Assembly: GCA_018881555.1 (NCBI GenBank)
Contig: JACAXG010000008.1
Coordinates: 15,432,816-15,496,815 of the forward strand
Origin: Amblyornis subalaris
Lineage: Eukaryota > Chordata > Aves > Passeriformes > Ptilonorhynchidae
Direction: 5' to 3'
DNA length: 64,000 nt
Positions 11,801-23,700 of the stretch are shown here, in pieces (position 1 is the first letter of the stretch; each line of letters starts with the position of its first letter). The position numbers and the translations under genes were made by a program. The notes under the pieces were generated by a model. The model made no database searches. It saw only the letters and a program-made list of their open reading frames with translations, and was not told the DNA's origin.

Positions 11801-14800
11801 GATCTCACACTGATGCTGTACCTTAGCAAAGACACCTGGAAGAAGCAGTTTTGATCGGTGTTTTAAAGGCTGAGTTTTCTTATTTAATTTAAAAGGATTT
11901 ATGTGATTTTCTTCAGGTTTCCCTAACGTGGGAAAGAGCAGCATAATCAACAGTCTTAAAGGAACACGTGCTTGCAATGTTGGCCTGGCAAGAGGTGTTA
12001 CCAAGTAAGTTGAGTCTGATAAAAGCTGCTTCCTGTTTGTTGTGTTCCAATTACCTTGAGTTTTTGTTCCCATCCATCAGAGGCAAAGTGTGCTAGTGTG
12101 CAATTTTAAATGCACATTTCAGTTTGCAGGATGAAAGATACTGGTTTGTGTGCTGCAGGCTCTCACCAGGGGATAGAGATGTATAAACTTGCTGTTTTGT
12201 ATGTTTAGGTTCCTATCCTACACAAAGCACATGATGACAAAACGCTGACACTGACTGTATGAAGTACATTGAATCCAACACTGAGCTTTGTGTCTTGCAT
12301 CCCTCACCATTACCAGCCCTTCACTGTTGATCTATTCACAGTGCATTTCTCTCTGAATAGGTCCATGCAAATTGTGCACCTTGATAAGCAGACAAAGATA
12401 CTGGACAGTCCAAGTATAATTGCAGATCCCTCCAACAGTGCCCTGGCTCTGGCCTTGAGAAGTATCATAGACACTGAAGGCTCAGGCTCAGCAGATGTGC
12501 TTGAAGGAGTAAATGCCATCATAAATCACTGCAGTAAGCAGCAGGTGAGCTCCATCTTTTTCCTCATCTCTCACTGCATTTGACTTCTTAGGTTTCTTAG
12601 GCCCAGTAATGACAGTTCATTTCACTTCATCTGATTCTGATGGGTTTTGCACTGCTTTCCCCTAACCATGCAGAGTGGCAATGGTTTCTAAACAACCCTG
12701 CTTTTAAGACCTCATCACAGTATCAGAGAGTGAAAAATGATGATATGCTTTCTGTGTCCTATTGGTCAGTGAAGACCTCAGATCCAACTCTGATTTCACT
12801 CTAGTTTCAAGCAAATTAACCTAAGCCTAATTCCCTTTCAGTTCTGTGAGAAGTGTTTTCACAGACCAGTGTGCTGTCTCTATACACCCACTAGTCTGGG
12901 TGAATGGCAGATCAGTTTGTTGATGAAGCAGGCATTTTGCTTTGTAATGTTTACTCCCACATGCAAGAGAAAAACAGCTTTTCACATGCTTATTTGTCCT
13001 CATTGTAATCCAATTTGATTTGCTCTTTTGTTCCTAAAACTATGAGAAAGAGATACCTTTCTGAATGTGCAATTTGCTTTTGCCCTAGGTAATGATGCAC
13101 TATAATATCCCAGATTTCAGGGACCCTGAAGAGTTTTTATCTTTACTGGCTCAGAAGAGGGGCATGCTGAAAAAGGGAGGTGTTCCTGACGTAGAAAATA
13201 TAGCTAAATTAGTGCTTTGTGACTGGACAGGGTATGTATGCTGTGAACTTAGCTCCACACTGCTCACCTTTTTCATGCTGTTAATCCAGCACAGCAGAAG
13301 CTCTGAGTCCAGCAAAGTACTTAGAAAGGAGAGGCTGTTTTTTTCCCTTGCTTTCTCACATTTTACTTTGGTAAAGAGCTGTATTGTCCAACAGATCTAG
13401 AGAATGCCATCCACAGATAATTCTGTAAAGTAGCAAAGGATGCATGAGGAGAGTCAAAGCCTGTTGCACATTATTCCATAGACAGTTTGCTGACCTGTGC
13501 TGTAACTCTTGTTAGGGAAATTTGCCTTCCTCTCAAATACCAAGTCCATGTAGTCATCTTCTAAAGTAGGAAAGGATGTGGCAAACTTTCTCTGGAAATT
13601 TATGGTGGTTCCTATATTCTGAGGGTAGGAATAAATGTAACTCAGATTCAGTAATTGACTGTGACTGTTTCCCTTGCTCAAGTGGCTCAGCTGCTTTACA
13701 GCTCATGATTTTACAGGCAGGTGATCTGTGGTGACAAAGTATGCCATTTCTTTTTCCTCTCAGGAGTGGGCTATCCACTTAATACTGCTGACAACTTCAG
13801 AGTCAAATTTAAATAGCTATTGAATTGCTATTAAACAGATAATAGTACATGAGTAGTTAGACTGAGCAGTTCAAGAGCTTTGTGCTCTGGGTTTTATTTT
13901 TAAATATAGTGATATAACTATGTTATCTTTTGTTGTTTTTTAATACTGATTTTTATTTTCTCAGAGCCAGAATAAGATACTACTCACAACCTCCAGGATT
14001 TCAGAAACCAGCACCCTATCTTACAGAACAAAAAACAGCTGAAATGGAGGAGGGCTTTAATTTAAAGAACTTAGAACAAGAAAATAGCAACACTGTTCAA
14101 GGTAGGACTCTTATTGTAATAGACTACCATTAACCATAGAATCATAGAATGGTTTGGGTTGGCAGGGACCTTAAAGATCATCTCATTCCAACCCCCCTGC
14201 CACGGGCAGGGCCACCTTTCACTAGACCAGATTACTCAGAGCTCTTCCAACCTGGCCCTGAACACTTCCAGGGATGGGGCAGTCACAGCTTCTCTGGACA
14301 ACCTGTGCCAGTGCCTCACCATCCTCATAGTAAAGAATTTTTTCCTACTATCCAATCTAAATCTACTTAGGTAAGCTTACCGATACTCAAATCCAAGTTT
14401 TTCAGCTCCTAGCAGTCTTCTGTGAATGCCTCAGGGAAAGCTTTTTTGAGAGAATTGTCCTTGCCGTGGTGGCAGAACACTGTGTGGGAGCCCTGTCTAC
14501 AGCAGGGAGGGGGCACATCTGCAGTGTGTTCTCTGGGGGGGTGGGCACTACATCTGTACTGGCTGACAGGGATTGAACACACACTTACTGTGTTTTCTGC
14601 AGCTTTAAAATACCCCACTCCAGCAAGCAGCATTGTTTTTCAGTCAGCTGGTATGACAAATGGGACCATAGAGGAAAATAAAGTGATAGAGGAAGGATCA
14701 GAGTGGGAAAACATGGAAACAAGCAAGGAGGAGGAGGAAGAAGAAGAGGAGGAGGAATTCACGGAGAGTGATGATGATGAAGATGACGTGGAAGAAGATG

Positions 14801-15391
14801 ATGATGATGATGCAAAAGAGGTAAATGAGGGTTTCACTATGTTTGTGCCTGTTTAGATCCTGACACCAAGTACACAGTCTGTATCCTGCTGTGAAACGAG
14901 GCACTGTGGAGCCACCAGGTGTAATTAAAGAGCCTTTCTCCTCGAGCTAAGGGTTGGGCTTCTTTCCTTAATTAGGGAAACAACGTTGTTCTAAGTCGGC
15001 CTCAGCAGTGTGTTTCTAACCATCTATACAAGGGGCCATCCACTCTATCCCCAGGCTCTGTTAGGTTTCATTTGCATGGGAAATTTCATTAGTAATGTTT
15101 GAGTAACATGTCTGACCTCTCTGACTTGTAGGAAAGCAAAGTTCAGGTCACCAGGAAAGCAAAGCCTGGAAAACGAAGAACAAATCCTGCAAATTCAGAA
15201 GAGCAAATGGCAGGTGTGTATTTAGAACCCTGGCCTGAAGGATGGTCTGTAGTACTGCAGCACTTGCATTGGTTTCACTAACACACGATTTCTTCTTCTC
15301 AGGAAACGAACGTTCCAGATCACTGTCCTTCAGCTTAGATAAGCCAGCAGGTGAAGATGATGCCTATGATTTTAATACAGACTATGTGTAA
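8490..15391 (+). CDS. GNL3: GNL3 (nucleostemin), nucleolar circularly permuted GTPase, 15 exons, 574 aa
   Basis: Nucleolar GTPase that supports ribosome biogenesis, stem-cell proliferation and p53/MDM2 control. Exons: 8490-8502, 8787-8845, 8955-9092, 9719-9832, 9995-10078, 10333-10468, 10941-11044, 11305-11440, 11917-12004, 12361-12544, 13089-13231, 13965-14101, 14603-14820, 15132-15213, 15303-15391. All joins are GT-AG and in phase; total 1725 nt including TAA. Order in the protein: a basic N-terminus (MKRP, then HKRYKIQKK) for nucleolar targeting, a K/E-rich coiled coil, then permuted GTPase motifs: DARDP near residue 149, NKID near 179, GFPNVGKSS from 262 and DSPS near 306. A run of E then D (about 483-516) precedes the conserved end [11 protein letters not shown]. 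The ATG choice is fixed by the MKRP match and the phase-1 first exon. It is slightly longer than the human protein (549), mainly in the acidic tail. Four introns host snoRNAs. Confidence 0.97.
10525..10591 (+). ncRNA. SNORD19: Box C/D snoRNA, SNORD19-type (copy 1) in GNL3 intron 6
   Basis: Box C variant ATGAAGA (10530-10536), D' CTGA (10552-10555), C'-like TGAAGAC (10564-10570) and D CTGA (10584-10587), closed by a GAGCT/AGCTC stem. The guide before box D, AAGATCCAACT, is complementary over 11 bases to the conserved 18S segment AGUUGGAUCUU. The fifth base upstream of D pairs with a G that fits human 18S Gm683, the SNORD19 target. The box C is less canonical than in the other copies. Confidence 0.75.
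11738..11810 (+). ncRNA. SNORD19: Box C/D snoRNA, SNORD19-type (copy 2) in GNL3 intron 8
   Basis: A perfect 8-bp terminal stem GTGTGAGA/TCTCACAC (11738-11745 with 11803-11810) flanks box C-like ATGAGGA (11747-11753) and box D CTGA (11799-11802). The C'-like GTGAAGA is at 11778-11784. The D guide AGATCCAACT pairs with the same 18S site as copy 1 (SNORD19 target). It ends 106 nt before the next exon, a normal spacing for an intron-processed C/D snoRNA. Confidence 0.8.
12221..12292 (+). ncRNA. SNORD69: Box C/D snoRNA, SNORD69-type, in GNL3 intron 9
   Basis: An 8-bp terminal stem CACAAAGC/GCTTTGTG (12221-12228 with 12285-12292) encloses a canonical box C ATGATGA (12231-12237), D' CTGA (12245-12248 or 12251-12254), C'-like TATGAAG (12258-12264) and D CTGA (12281-12284). 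The guide AATCCAAC pairs with GUUGGAUU in the 28S A-loop region. The fifth base from D faces the first G of GGAUUG, which matches human 28S Gm4464, the known SNORD69 target. It ends 68 nt upstream of exon 10, an ideal distance for splicing-coupled processing. Confidence 0.85.
12727..12802 (+). ncRNA. SNORD19: Box C/D snoRNA, SNORD19-type (copy 3) in GNL3 intron 10
   Basis: A 9-bp terminal stem AGAGTGAAA/TTTCACTCT (12727-12735 with 12794-12802) surrounds a canonical box C ATGATGA (12737-12743), C'-like GTGAAGA (12769-12775) and D CTGA (12790-12793). The guide AGATCCAACT is the same as in copy 2 and targets the 18S SNORD19 site. This copy has the best box C of the three. Confidence 0.85.
14136..14370 (-). 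mobile_element. CR1 LINE 3' fragment (antisense) in GNL3 intron 12
   Basis: Starts with the repeated ATAGAATCATAGAATGG motif, the reverse complement of the CR1 3'-terminal ATTCTATG repeats. It continues with TTTGGGTTGGCAGGGACCTT, the CTTCCAGGGATGGGG motif and TAAAGAATTTTTTCCTA, matching the avian CR1 3' end. The element reads on the minus strand and is 5'-truncated. It lies wholly in the intron between 14101 and 14603. Confidence 0.9.
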
Positions 15392-15631
15392 CAAATCAGC
15401 TGTGAAGGCACTGGTTGGAGACCTACTTCTGGCTTTCAGAACAGTCAGGAAGACTTGGGTTGCAGCAGAAGCTGGAGGAGTGCTGCATACCAGAGCTGCT
15501 GCAAAGACTCAGAATTGTTGCTATGTCAGATAATGTATATAATAGTGCATCTCCCTTGACTGTTCCAGATTTTATACAGATCTAGGAAACTGATCGTTAC
15601 TCAACTTTAAGTTGTAAAGTTTATTTCCTAT

Positions 15632-15637
15632 ATTAAA
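15632..15637 (+). other. Polyadenylation signal of GNL3 (ATTAAA)
   Basis: ATTAAA about 240 bases after the GNL3 stop. It is followed by a T/A-rich stretch and a TCTGTTCATTTTGC GU-rich-like region, giving a predicted 3' UTR of about 260 nt. Confidence 0.6.
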
Positions 15638-15659
15638 GCTTATTTTAAAAATTCCTAAT

Positions 15660-17174
15660 AGACTCACTCAGTCTGTTCATTTTGCTTTATAAAAGATGTT
15701 TAAAAAGGATAAAACCTTTTTCTTTAAAAAAAAAACAATGTTTCATTCTAGTCACATTCAAGTTTTTGCAAAATTTGTAGAACTTTCATATGTAAAGGCT
15801 GGCTAGAAAATGCTCCTTATTTCAGCTAGATACAAGGTACTTTATCTAAACCCTGTTTTATTTTCAGAACCTTCACTGGGAAAGGTAACTGAGGTTATAT
15901 CAGTAATCCATCTCGACTGGGGAACAAGTTGCCTGTTCTTACAGTGCTCTTGAACAAGAGTGTTATTTCCTGATGTCACCTGTTACACCTGGCAACACTA
16001 ATAAATATAAAGCAAAACCCTGTGCAATAAGGGTGTGTTACTGTGCTCAGAGTGTAGCAGACCTGGGATAGCAAGAGAATTGCCAAGAGGCCCTGCAGCT
16101 TCTCAAATGAAGCATTTACCACAAACGCCTGACACGAAGCATCTTCCTCTGGTGCATTTCTCTTCCTATTAACTTAAAGGTATGATATCTGTGTTCTTTG
16201 ATAAATAGGTGTGTTTTCCTTCAATGTATGCTGAGGCATAGATTCTCATAGGCAGCTTAAAAAGGTGTCAAGTACAGACACAAACAGGCAGTTCTTTTCA
16301 GCCTGCTAAAATGCAGCCTGCTCAGCTGAATTACGTTGGTGTCAGCTAATCCACATAAAATCTTTCAAAGTTTGGTAAATGAATTTACTTCATTACTCCT
16401 AACTACTTCAAGGACAAGAATGGTTCTTGTTCATCAAAACTCAGGAAAAGAAACAATAGGGAACAAACCAGATCAGCATATCCATGACAGAAACAGAACT
16501 GGAGGCAGTAACTGCAATGAGACAAGCAGTTTGATATCCTTATAAATGATAAAGCAGAACTAAAACCATATTCATGGTCATGAAGGAGCCCTTTACCTCT
16601 GCTGCCCTGTATCTCAGACAAGCAGACTCAGCTGTAATTGCATGAACACAAAGCCTTTTGTCTGAACATCTTCCACCGAGGGCTGTTCACCAGCACCTTG
16701 AGTGCACAACTATTAAATGGAATAGTTGGCACAATAACTGCTGGGATATGTCAGCTAACAATANCTACTACTCAAACTTAACAGTACAACTATAAAAAAC
16801 CAAAACAACTTACCTGTAGCACAGGGGATGGGCAGCTGGCTGCAGAGGGCACAGGCATCTCACTTGATGACTTCCAGACTGGGAAAAGCACAGCAGGAAA
16901 AACAATAGTAGAGCCAAGCTCACTTGAGAGAACTATGAGGAACTCAATAATAACAAAATTAATCTGTAATTCATACAGCCTGGTCCCCAAAATAAGTATT
17001 TTGCACTAATTTAGAATTAGATTGCCTTCACAAAGACGAGATCAACTCACCTTGGCTTCAACCAAGATCAACTCACCTTTGCTTCAACCACCTGCTACTG
17101 TATCTAAGTAAAAAGGAAACACTTCCTAGACCGAGACTGGAATCAGACTGCCATCTACCTGAGGCTGGAGTCAA
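15660..17174. other. Intergenic region between convergent GNL3 and GLT8D1
   Basis: Lies past the GNL3 poly(A) signal and past the GLT8D1 3' end predicted from the signal at 17190. It contains a 26-bp tandem duplication at 17040-17091. No other gene, RNA or clear transposon was recognised. Confidence 0.6.
17040..17091. repeat. Two-copy 26-bp direct repeat
   Basis: GATCAACTCACCTTGGCTTC begins at 17040 and recurs with one T/G change at 17066. The unit is 26 bp and the copies are adjacent. It is a local tandem duplication downstream of GLT8D1. Confidence 0.85.
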
Positions 17175-17189
17175 CATGTTACAATTAGC

Positions 17190-17195
17190 TTTATT
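17190..17195 (-). other. Polyadenylation signal of GLT8D1 (AATAAA on minus strand)
   Basis: TTTATT on the plus strand, about 650 bases beyond the GLT8D1 stop. It is the best canonical signal found on that side, so the 3' UTR is likely about 17175-17847. Confidence 0.5.
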
Positions 17196-17847
17196 TTTGA
17201 ACAAAGTTTCATCCACCACTTTACAAATAAGGGTTTAGTGTTCACTGGCAATTAAAACCATTTTGCATAGTGAAATAATACTTGAAAGATTCATCTTTCA
17301 AAAAGGATTCAATTTTGCAGAATTCTGCAAGACTTAAACAGAAATGGTTGCAAGATTTCATGCAAGAAAGGGTTGTTGAAGGAGCTACTTCACAGGAAAA
17401 CGAAACAAACAACAAAAACAAAACCCAGAACAAAACCCAGGCAGCTCTTAATTACAGTACATTGCTGTGCAAGATTTCCTGGTGCAAGCACCAGCTGAAT
17501 TTGTATCTTGTTCTCAGAAACTTTGTTTCTGTAACTGACAAAATGATCCTCTGCTAGAAGACTTGTAGTAAAGAGCAGAAGAACCCGACTGAAATGAACT
17601 AAACAAAAGTGCTCGTTTGTGGAGATCTTCCCTTGTTTTCTGTAGTGCTGCTGGAGNAGCATCTTCTGCCACACAGGTGACATGAGCCTCCTTTGGACCT
17701 GTGCATTTCAGAACTGCACCTGAATAAGTGCATCACCTTGTGCCCCAGAAGGCAAGGACGGCTCTGTAATGCAAGTTGGCTAAAAAAAATGTTCTGCTTG
17801 GCTCCAGAGGTTTCCTGAGAAAACACCATCATCTGTTAACATAGACT

Positions 17848-20800
17848 CTACTTTGCTTCATAGGCTTCCGAGTGTCTGCGGATCAGGTTGAACTTGCCTG
17901 TGGGGTCAGGGACATACCACTTCTCCCAGACTTCTGCATATGAAGCTGTTCTTCCCCATGGTTTGAAATGTCCATTCCAATGGAGTAGCTTGGCAGCTTT
18001 CACAAACTGAGGAGAGTACCTTTTCCCAGCACTAGACCCTTTTATTGAAAAAGAAGCATTAGCGCCTGAAATAAAGGCAGCAGAAACACCAATATGCAAA
18101 ATGTTAACTTCAAAACAAAGGAGTTAACAAAGGCAATCTTATCACACATGGAGAAAGGACGTGATATAGGAGGCAGAAATAAGAGCAAAGTGAAAAACAA
18201 TCAGGTGCAACTGAATGCCACTTTGANCTCTCTCAGTGTCTATTTTAATACACTGCCTTAACTCCCAAGTTCTTTAAAACACTCAGATGAATTCAGCAGC
18301 CTATATATTGTTCATCCGAAACAAAACCTGAAAAAGATCTCCCAGCACTAGGGTTTCACCAGTAGTAGAAGAAGTCTTGGAAGAAACACCTCAGATCACT
18401 TCAAATACAATATATATTTGAAAAATGACAAGGATTTTNTGAGTAAATCAATTCAAAAGTACCCACCAGCAGTTAAAAAAAAAAAATCCATGAAGGCTCA
18501 GCCCCACAAACCCCAAGATGGTATTGCAAAGCTGTGCTTCTTAAAGAACAAGGGATAGAATAGGGCAAGAAAAGATCCATTTGCTGCATCATCAANGAGG
18601 TGTCCAGCTACAGACCTGGAAAAACACCCTGGAGGAGCAGCATCACAAATGTTTCATACGTACCAAGATGTCGGACGTTCCACATGGGATCAATACTGGA
18701 ATGTTGCTTGTAAAATACAATTAGCAGTGGAGGTGTTGTGATGCTGCCAGCCAGAGTCTTACTGTAAAGCTCCTCTCTGGAAGAGAAGTTGAAAAGCCAT
18801 TGGGAAAGGATGATGGTGTGGCCCGAAGTCAGTTTATTTTTCACTTGAATCCAGAAATACACAGCCCTTCACTCAACAGTGAAACGCCACCAGCGTAACC
18901 CAAGCCCTGCCCTGCTGCCACGCCCAGTTTGGGGTACCTACACTACATTAAGTGCCATCCACTTCTCCAGTTGTTTAGTGATGTTCTGTAATTTCCATTC
19001 TGTCAAATTGGCAACAAAAACTCCAGGATTGAAAGAGCAGGTGTTGGCTTTCATGGCGAGCTTTCGGATGGTTTCTTTTTTGTAATCTAGAAAGCCAATG
19101 TAATTATACTGAGGGGGAAAAAGAGAATAGAAATTAACTTAAAATATGGTGAAATTCCTAAAGAATAATTCTGCAAAACTCACAACAGACAAGCATAAAT
19201 TGAANTTGTTAAAGCAAATATATCTTCCTTTAAAATGAGAGAAAGAAAGCTTAAGAGATGTAACATTTAAAAAATATGATTATATAGACTGCATATTCTA
19301 AGTAATGCTGCATGGTCTTAATAATACCATATTATTANTACGGTGCCAGTCTCAGAAGAAGTACTTTTATGCATTGACAAATGAAAAATTCTCCCTCAGA
19401 TGTTCTCAGACCTCCTGCTGTTCCANTCTGGGAACTGCTCTCATTGTAAAGCACAGCAAAAATTCAAAGCAATTTACTGTGCCTAAACAGAAACTGCAGG
19501 TCCCATTTGTACAATTGGTTTGGGCAGGGACAGTCACATGTTTGGGTTCACAGCATTTGGAACATTTCCAAATGACTGGGATATATAGTATTGTTACCAC
19601 TNAATAAGACTAAAACTAACCTGATTGCCTGCTCCACGGACAGCAACTTTACTAGTGGTTGAGTCACAGTCATCTGAAAATGCAGCTGCATGTCCAGGTT
19701 TCAATGGAGTGTTGTAAAGTTCAAGAATATCATCTGGAAATGGAAGTAAGCACAGGAAAATCAAAAGCAATCCTGACTAAGTGCCAAGTTAGGCTTTGTT
19801 CAGTCCATTGCTACAGCAGATAAAACCACTCAGTTTAACCCAACTCATTCATATTTACAAGGTTTTTACATCTTTCCTTGAAGCAGAAATGTTTGGGTTC
19901 TGTGAGAGATGGGATACTGACCTCAGCACNAGGCCAGTGGGAGCTAACAAAGGTGCCATACCTTGCACTATTACATCATCATCCACATAGATGACCTTCT
20001 CTGCATGAGGTACCAAGTCGGGCAAGTAGAATCTTGCAAAGGTTAACTGTGAGAACAGCAAAGCAAGAGAAGTGAAGAATTAAATGAAAAAATTGTCCAA
20101 ATAAATGAGAAATTGACTTATTTTTCTGGCACTTATCTATGGTGCTAATGTCCAAGACAACTTCTGTGAAGGAAATAAAATAGGCAGCAATAATCTACAA
20201 GTAATTTAAAATAAACAGGTTCCATCAATTCCTGAATTGTATGCATTGATAAACTAACTTTAAAACTGGTCTATATTAGAATTTCTTATTTCTCCACATA
20301 GACCTGCAGTATGTCTGAGGTGTTGGCATGCTTGACATGCTAGCTGCAGTGTTTCACTGTTGCTAGCAGCAAAAAATGATACTAGGCATGCAAATGTAGA
20401 TATTCAAATCCATCTCTCACTATCTAGAAATCTATTTTTACTGAAATTTAGGAATTTGATTATGAAAGATTGCTTCTATGCTAACAGATTTGGTTTTGAT
20501 CTCCAGCTGTCCTCAAAAGCCAACATCAAAACATACTGTTATTAACCAATATTTGCAAAAAGTAATCAACATCATCCTCACTGGTTTGAAGGTGTCTGCC
20601 TTTTGGGGATCCACTTGTACTTTTCCTTCTAAGACACGAGGGTCAAAATCCAAAATCTGGTATCTCATATTTTTCAGAGCAGTGCTCCTCAGCCACATCC
20701 TGCAAGCAGGAGAAAGGCACAGATCTTGTTAGATGAGAAAAAATCAAGTGAAAAGCAAGAGATCCAACTGACAGTGGTACAGATCTTGACGTGGCCACTC

Positions 20801-22230
20801 GCTTCCCTACCCGACAAACACACATCGGGGATGTAATCAATGGCTGGCATCAGTGGTGTCCTGTGTGGCCACAAGGGCATGCCCGGGGTGAGCAACTGCA
20901 CACCTGGGACACATGAAAGGGATGAGGTTGCTTCTTATTTTATTAGAAATACACAGTCCTGTTAACACGGGTCCTTCACAAAAATATCAGCATGGACAGA
21001 AGTGGGTAAAAATAAAAGGATCAAGGAACAATCTACAAAAACAGAGAAACGGGACTGCCAACATTTGAATTGCTTAGATGAAATGTAAAAGTACCTTTTA
21101 CAACCCTTTCACCAACAAACTCCAACCCCACTGGGTAGAACCCCACTGGAAAAGACAGCTCTTTCCACCTCTGAAACTTGACCAGAAGGAATGGCTGTGG
21201 GACTCCAACAGCAGCCTTGTCAGAAAGCTGCAACAAGCAGCAGCAGATGGGACTGGGAGCCACAGGAGCACAGCTCCAGGGCACGGCAGCTCACTCTCTT
21301 CTCAGATATACTGAAGTTCACCGTTTTGTGGGAATCCAATGAAATGATCATTACCTCAAGTGATCCACAGTATCATTCAAAGTAACAATGTGGAAAACCA
21401 CGTTGGCTCTGGTGTGACGGTAAATGCTGTTCATGGCTGCAATGGCACCCCCAAGCCTCTCATCTGATGCTGCAATGACCACAGAAATCTCCTTGTCATT
21501 CCTCTCATCTGTCAGCCTCTGGGGAGCTGCAGGAATGAAATCTATAGGCTGAAGTCCTAAGGGACTTGGATCTGTGGAGTACAAATTATGCACGTGTTGT
21601 TATTACTATATATTATTATTACCACACTGAAATTCCCAACAGGTAAATTATTTCTGTTCTACACTTGAATGTCTGAGCAGAGGTGTGGATTACAGTGAGC
21701 CAGTATCAAACACTTAACACAGAACATCTCCTTTTGAGAGTCTGAGAGGTTAATGAACAGAATAACATCACACTTACAAAAAACTGCACACATTTAACCA
21801 CACATATTCACACACAGCACAAGGTACTAAAATGAGGCTGAGCTACAGCAGTCTGCACTTACCTTAGGTCCCTTCTGCTACATCTATAACCTAACTTCCC
21901 CCTCCCATTCACCAAAACCACGTGGTGGGTTCTGTCTGGCCAGAGCATGTGCTTTCCAACCAATCTTAAAAAAACAGTAATTTTTAAAAAAATTAAAATA
22001 AAACCCAACATACCTGACAATTCCCGTCTCAAGAAGTCACTGAGGCTTAAGAAGTTATGATGAATAACTAGCAAAAATATGACAACAGCCACTATAAGGA
22101 TGGAAATGTTCACTGCAAATTAAGAAGAAAAAACTTTAGCAATATACGCAAAGGACTGAGAAACCCAGATACTAAAGATATTTTTAAAAAAATCAGACAA
22201 ACATATTTACATACCTTTCCTTAACGTCAT
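17848..22230 (-). CDS. GLT8D1: GLT8D1, glycosyltransferase 8 domain-containing protein 1, 9 coding exons, 372 aa
   Basis: Golgi type II membrane protein of glycosyltransferase family 8; the precise acceptor substrate is unsettled. Exons in transcript order: 22215-22230 (ATG), 22014-22112, 21355-21571, 20582-20699, 19962-20046, 19621-19733, 18942-19108, 18664-18776, 17848-18038 (TAG). All have GT-AG ends and consistent phase. A hydrophobic signal anchor at residues 6-28 (ISILIVAVVIFLLVIHHNF) follows a short cytosolic MTLRKV. The GT8 fold motifs are VVIAASDERLGGAIAAMNSI near the start and the metal-binding DXD in YVDDDVIVQ. The conserved C-terminal motif is LLHWNGHFKPWGR. Length is close to the human protein (371). 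The 167-nt exon uses the GTAGGT donor at 18941-18936, which keeps the frame (NVVEELYS); the nearer GT choices do not. Confidence 0.96.
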
Positions 22231-22273
22231 TTTTCTATTCTTATTTTATTTATTAGCATAAGGTTCCTGTAAA

Positions 22274-23700
22274 CCTGCAAGAAAAAAATACAGCAGTCAC
22301 TCCCTACTTCCAGTGCATTCTTACACAAGGCATGGCACACTATCACCAGGAGTGTCAAAACAGCTTCAGTGTCAAACGCAGTGAATGTTTCCCTCTATCA
22401 AAGAGATAAAACTCTTTTAAAGTGAGTATGGTATCAGTAAGTACTTAACTACAACCACAGAATTAAAGAATGGGTTGGGAAGTGGAAGCACCCAAACAGT
22501 AAGATAAATTATTATACATTTCTTTCCACATTTAACCAACAAGATTCTGGCAGGACACAGTGTTTATGAGGTTTTAGTAAACAGCATTATATGCTTTAAA
22601 ATCCGCTAAATTCTCTACATAAAATACATATAACAGAATATCAGCTGAAATGTCATCACATGAAACAGATCACAAAAGTGGGAAAGAAGGTAGTATCATC
22701 ATGTTGTAGAAAGCGGTAAAACACAACAGTGATGCAATTTTGGTAAGAAATTCAAACGTGCTTGTTCATCATTTAAGAGTCAAGGTGAAATCACCTAGGT
22801 GTCCTGGAGTGTGAAGGAGCTCTCAAGTAACACAGAGAAAGCACTCTAACCATGCAAAATTCCAGAAACGGTGACAGACTTGTGAAATATCCAAATTAAA
22901 ACACTGCAGACTGTGCTGTAACTGTTACAGTGTCAGAACCAACCACCTCCTTTCCGCTGCTGCATTTCTCCCCCAGTGCAGCCACATCTGCGGAGCCCAA
23001 CAAATCCCTGCCCAGAGCCCTCTCTCCAGCACCACCGCGCTGCTGGCACGCGGNGGGACACGGAGCTTGGCTTGTGGAGCACAGCGCCACGTCCCGCTGC
23101 GAAACGAGGCACTTCGCAATTCCTGGCGNCGGGGCTGAGCCGCACACAGACACGGCCGGTGCGCCACACAGCGACCCGCGGCAGCCGGGCTGGCGGCACC
23201 GACGAGATGGTCACGGACCACACTAAAACACAGACCGCGCCGAGCCGGCGGCGGCTCCGCCGGCTCCCCGCANCGCACACCGCGCTCCCCGGGCCGCTCT
23301 GCGGGCACAGCCCCGCTCCGGGGCCGGTGAGCCCGTGCCCGACTCTCCCGCACCGCCCGCACCGCTCCGGCCCCTCACGGACCTCCGCCCGCGCCGCCAC
23401 CGCGGCAGCGCACGGCCCGCGGGTGTCCGCCAAGGTGCCTGATCGCCGCCAGGTGCCGAACCGCGCCGCGCCCACCCCGCCGCGCTACCGGGGCCGCGGC
23501 GGCGCCCGGCGGCTCCGCGAGGCGAGCCGGAGGCTCGGGCGGGAGGGCGGCCCGCGGGCTGCCAAGTCAGTGCGGGTTCCCGACAGGCGGCCCCGCGGCG
23601 CCTCGCACCTGCCGGGGAAGGCGCCTCCGCCGGGGTCCTGCGGGGCGAAGCCGTTGCCCAGGAGACGCGCCTCGGCGGGTGCGGGGGAACGGGAGCAACA
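22274..23700 (-). other. GLT8D1: GLT8D1 5' UTR and first intron
   Basis: The ATG exon extends upstream to an acceptor (TTTTCTTGCAG on minus) with the exon beginning at 22274. An untranslated exon must therefore lie upstream in the CpG island. A possible donor GTGCGAG on the minus strand follows 23609, but several candidates exist, so the 5' exon is not placed exactly. The intron shows no conserved coding sequence. Confidence 0.4.

Noticed and set aside
11597..12073. 158-codon minus-strand frame inside GNL3
   Set aside because: It runs antisense through an intron, a snoRNA and exon 9, with no recognisable domain.
14640..14837. Serine-rich minus-strand frame
   Set aside because: It is the reverse complement of the acidic Glu/Asp run of GNL3 exon 13.
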